DNA from: Pelargonium nanum
Lineage: Eukaryota > Streptophyta > Magnoliopsida > Geraniales > Geraniaceae
Assembly: GCA_036897485.1 (NCBI GenBank)
Contig: JAYMTF010000864.1
Location: 1-29,029, forward strand
Length of the DNA: 29,029 nucleotides
Direction of reading: 5' to 3'
Both the position numbers and the translations under genes were made by a program. Positions 28,054 to 29,029 of this stretch are shown here, piece by piece (position 1 is the stretch's first letter; every line of letters begins with the position of its first letter). The notes under the pieces are model-generated. The model worked only from the letters and a program-made list of their open reading frames with translations, was not told the DNA's origin and did no database searches.

Positions 28054-28096
28054 GATGCACCGTTAGTGTAAATGACTTTTACATTATCGGTGCATC
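28054..28096. repeat. Fold-back MITE-like hairpin
   Basis: GATGCACCGTTAGTGTAAA (28054-28072) and TTTACATTATCGGTGCATC (28078-28096) are complementary at 17 of 19 positions around a 5-bp loop. The GATGCACCG-TGTAAA word is common in dispersed plant fold-back elements. No clear target duplication was found, so the outer limits are uncertain. Confidence 0.65.
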
Positions 28097-29029
28097 ATAG
28101 TATGTCACTTTCATTAATGAAACATATAAAATTTAATAAGGAGATTTTTGATGAATAATATTGAATGATAATGTTTAATAATTTGAAGAATAACTTTCAA
28201 AAAAATAATTTGAAGAATAAATTTGAATTAATATTTAATATTAAATAAACTATACCTTGTCATTTAAATAATAAATCTTGGGTGGTGATAAATCCACCTC
28301 GAAAATGGTTAAATCCACCATATTTCTTTCAAATGGGCTATATTACCCTTGGATCAAATAAAATTAAATGTTAATGATGTGAGCCTACAAGAACACTATT
28401 TATTGCAATAACATTAATTGTGGATAAATTTATATTTCTAATTTTTTATTTTCTGATGGTGATTATTGTTTTTTAATATTAAAAAAAATCACGCGTGATT
28501 AAATTTTAACCGTAAAGCTTCTAATATAAAATCTATATAACCAATTTTCAATTTTGTTAATGACTTGGCCGAATTATAATATGTCATGCGTACAACACAT
28601 CTTATAAAACGGGTGCTCTACGCTAAAAACTTATGTGAGGGTGGTGGTCTCACATATGTCGGATTGTTATTCGTTAAACTTAATTTTAAACTACATAAAC
28701 ATAAAATATATATTTTCACGTAAACTGTTACGTCACTTTGCACACACACAAAAATTGTACAATATTAGAGACATTTAGGACAATTTCAACTTGAAACTCA
28801 ATCATGATTTTTTTTTTTGTAGGTTCGGGTTCACATAACATAAATCAGATAAATCTAAGGTTGGGTCGGGAAAATGCATACATTTTATACATAAAACGTG
28901 AAATTCGATCTAAAATCGTAACCCACACCCTTTTGGGTCAGGTTCAAGAGATGTATTCTAAACCTGAAGATATCTTACATAAAACCTGAAATTGCTAGTT
29001 CTACCTATTATTTCAATTTTTTTTATTGA
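28097..29029. other. AT-rich intergenic spacer, no gene seen
   Basis: No gene is visible to the window end. A 17-bp word, AATAATTTGAAGAATAA, occurs twice near 28178-28220. The stretch around 28600-28670 is less AT-rich, but I could not assign it. Confidence 0.55.

Overview
This window is nuclear DNA from a flowering plant, most likely a eudicot. The genes have short AT-rich introns with GT(or GC)-AG borders, the proteins belong to plant families, and the spacers are very AT-rich and hold plant-type MITEs and a LINE scrap. I cannot name the species. There are four protein-coding genes, all host genes, and every exon junction closes in frame.

Layout. 1-7.5 kb: gene-free, AT-rich spacer with repeat remnants, an intact-looking CACTA-type MITE (4006-4260) and small tandem repeats. 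7652-11761 (+): a PHO1;H1-type phosphate exporter (SPX plus EXS domains, 13 exons, 783 aa, one GC-AG intron). 12507-14510 (+): a DNL/Zim17-type zinc-ribbon protein, probably plastid-targeted (4 exons, 175 aa). 14785-15586 (-): a lysine-rich classical arabinogalactan protein of the AGP19 type (2 exons, 225 aa), whose GPI-signal tail lies on its own small exon. 16483-21665 (-): the organellar tRNA adenosine(34) deaminase TADA (4 exons, 1354 aa), with a Stowaway-like MITE in its last intron and TGGGCT motifs upstream. 21.7-29.0 kb: gene-free, AT-rich spacer with a decayed CACTA-like MITE, a TATG microsatellite beside a LINE 3' fragment, and a fold-back repeat.

The gene set TADA, AGP19, Zim17-type zinc finger and PHO1;H1 is the same as Arabidopsis At1g68720, At1g68725, At1g68730 and At1g68740 as I remember them. 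The window is therefore a conserved microsyntenic block, and this gives independent support to all four calls. The genes do not form a pathway: phosphate export, organellar Hsp70 escort, cell-surface glycoprotein and organellar tRNA editing are separate jobs. I found no previously undescribed system here. The items most worth a second look are gene-structure details and the MITEs.
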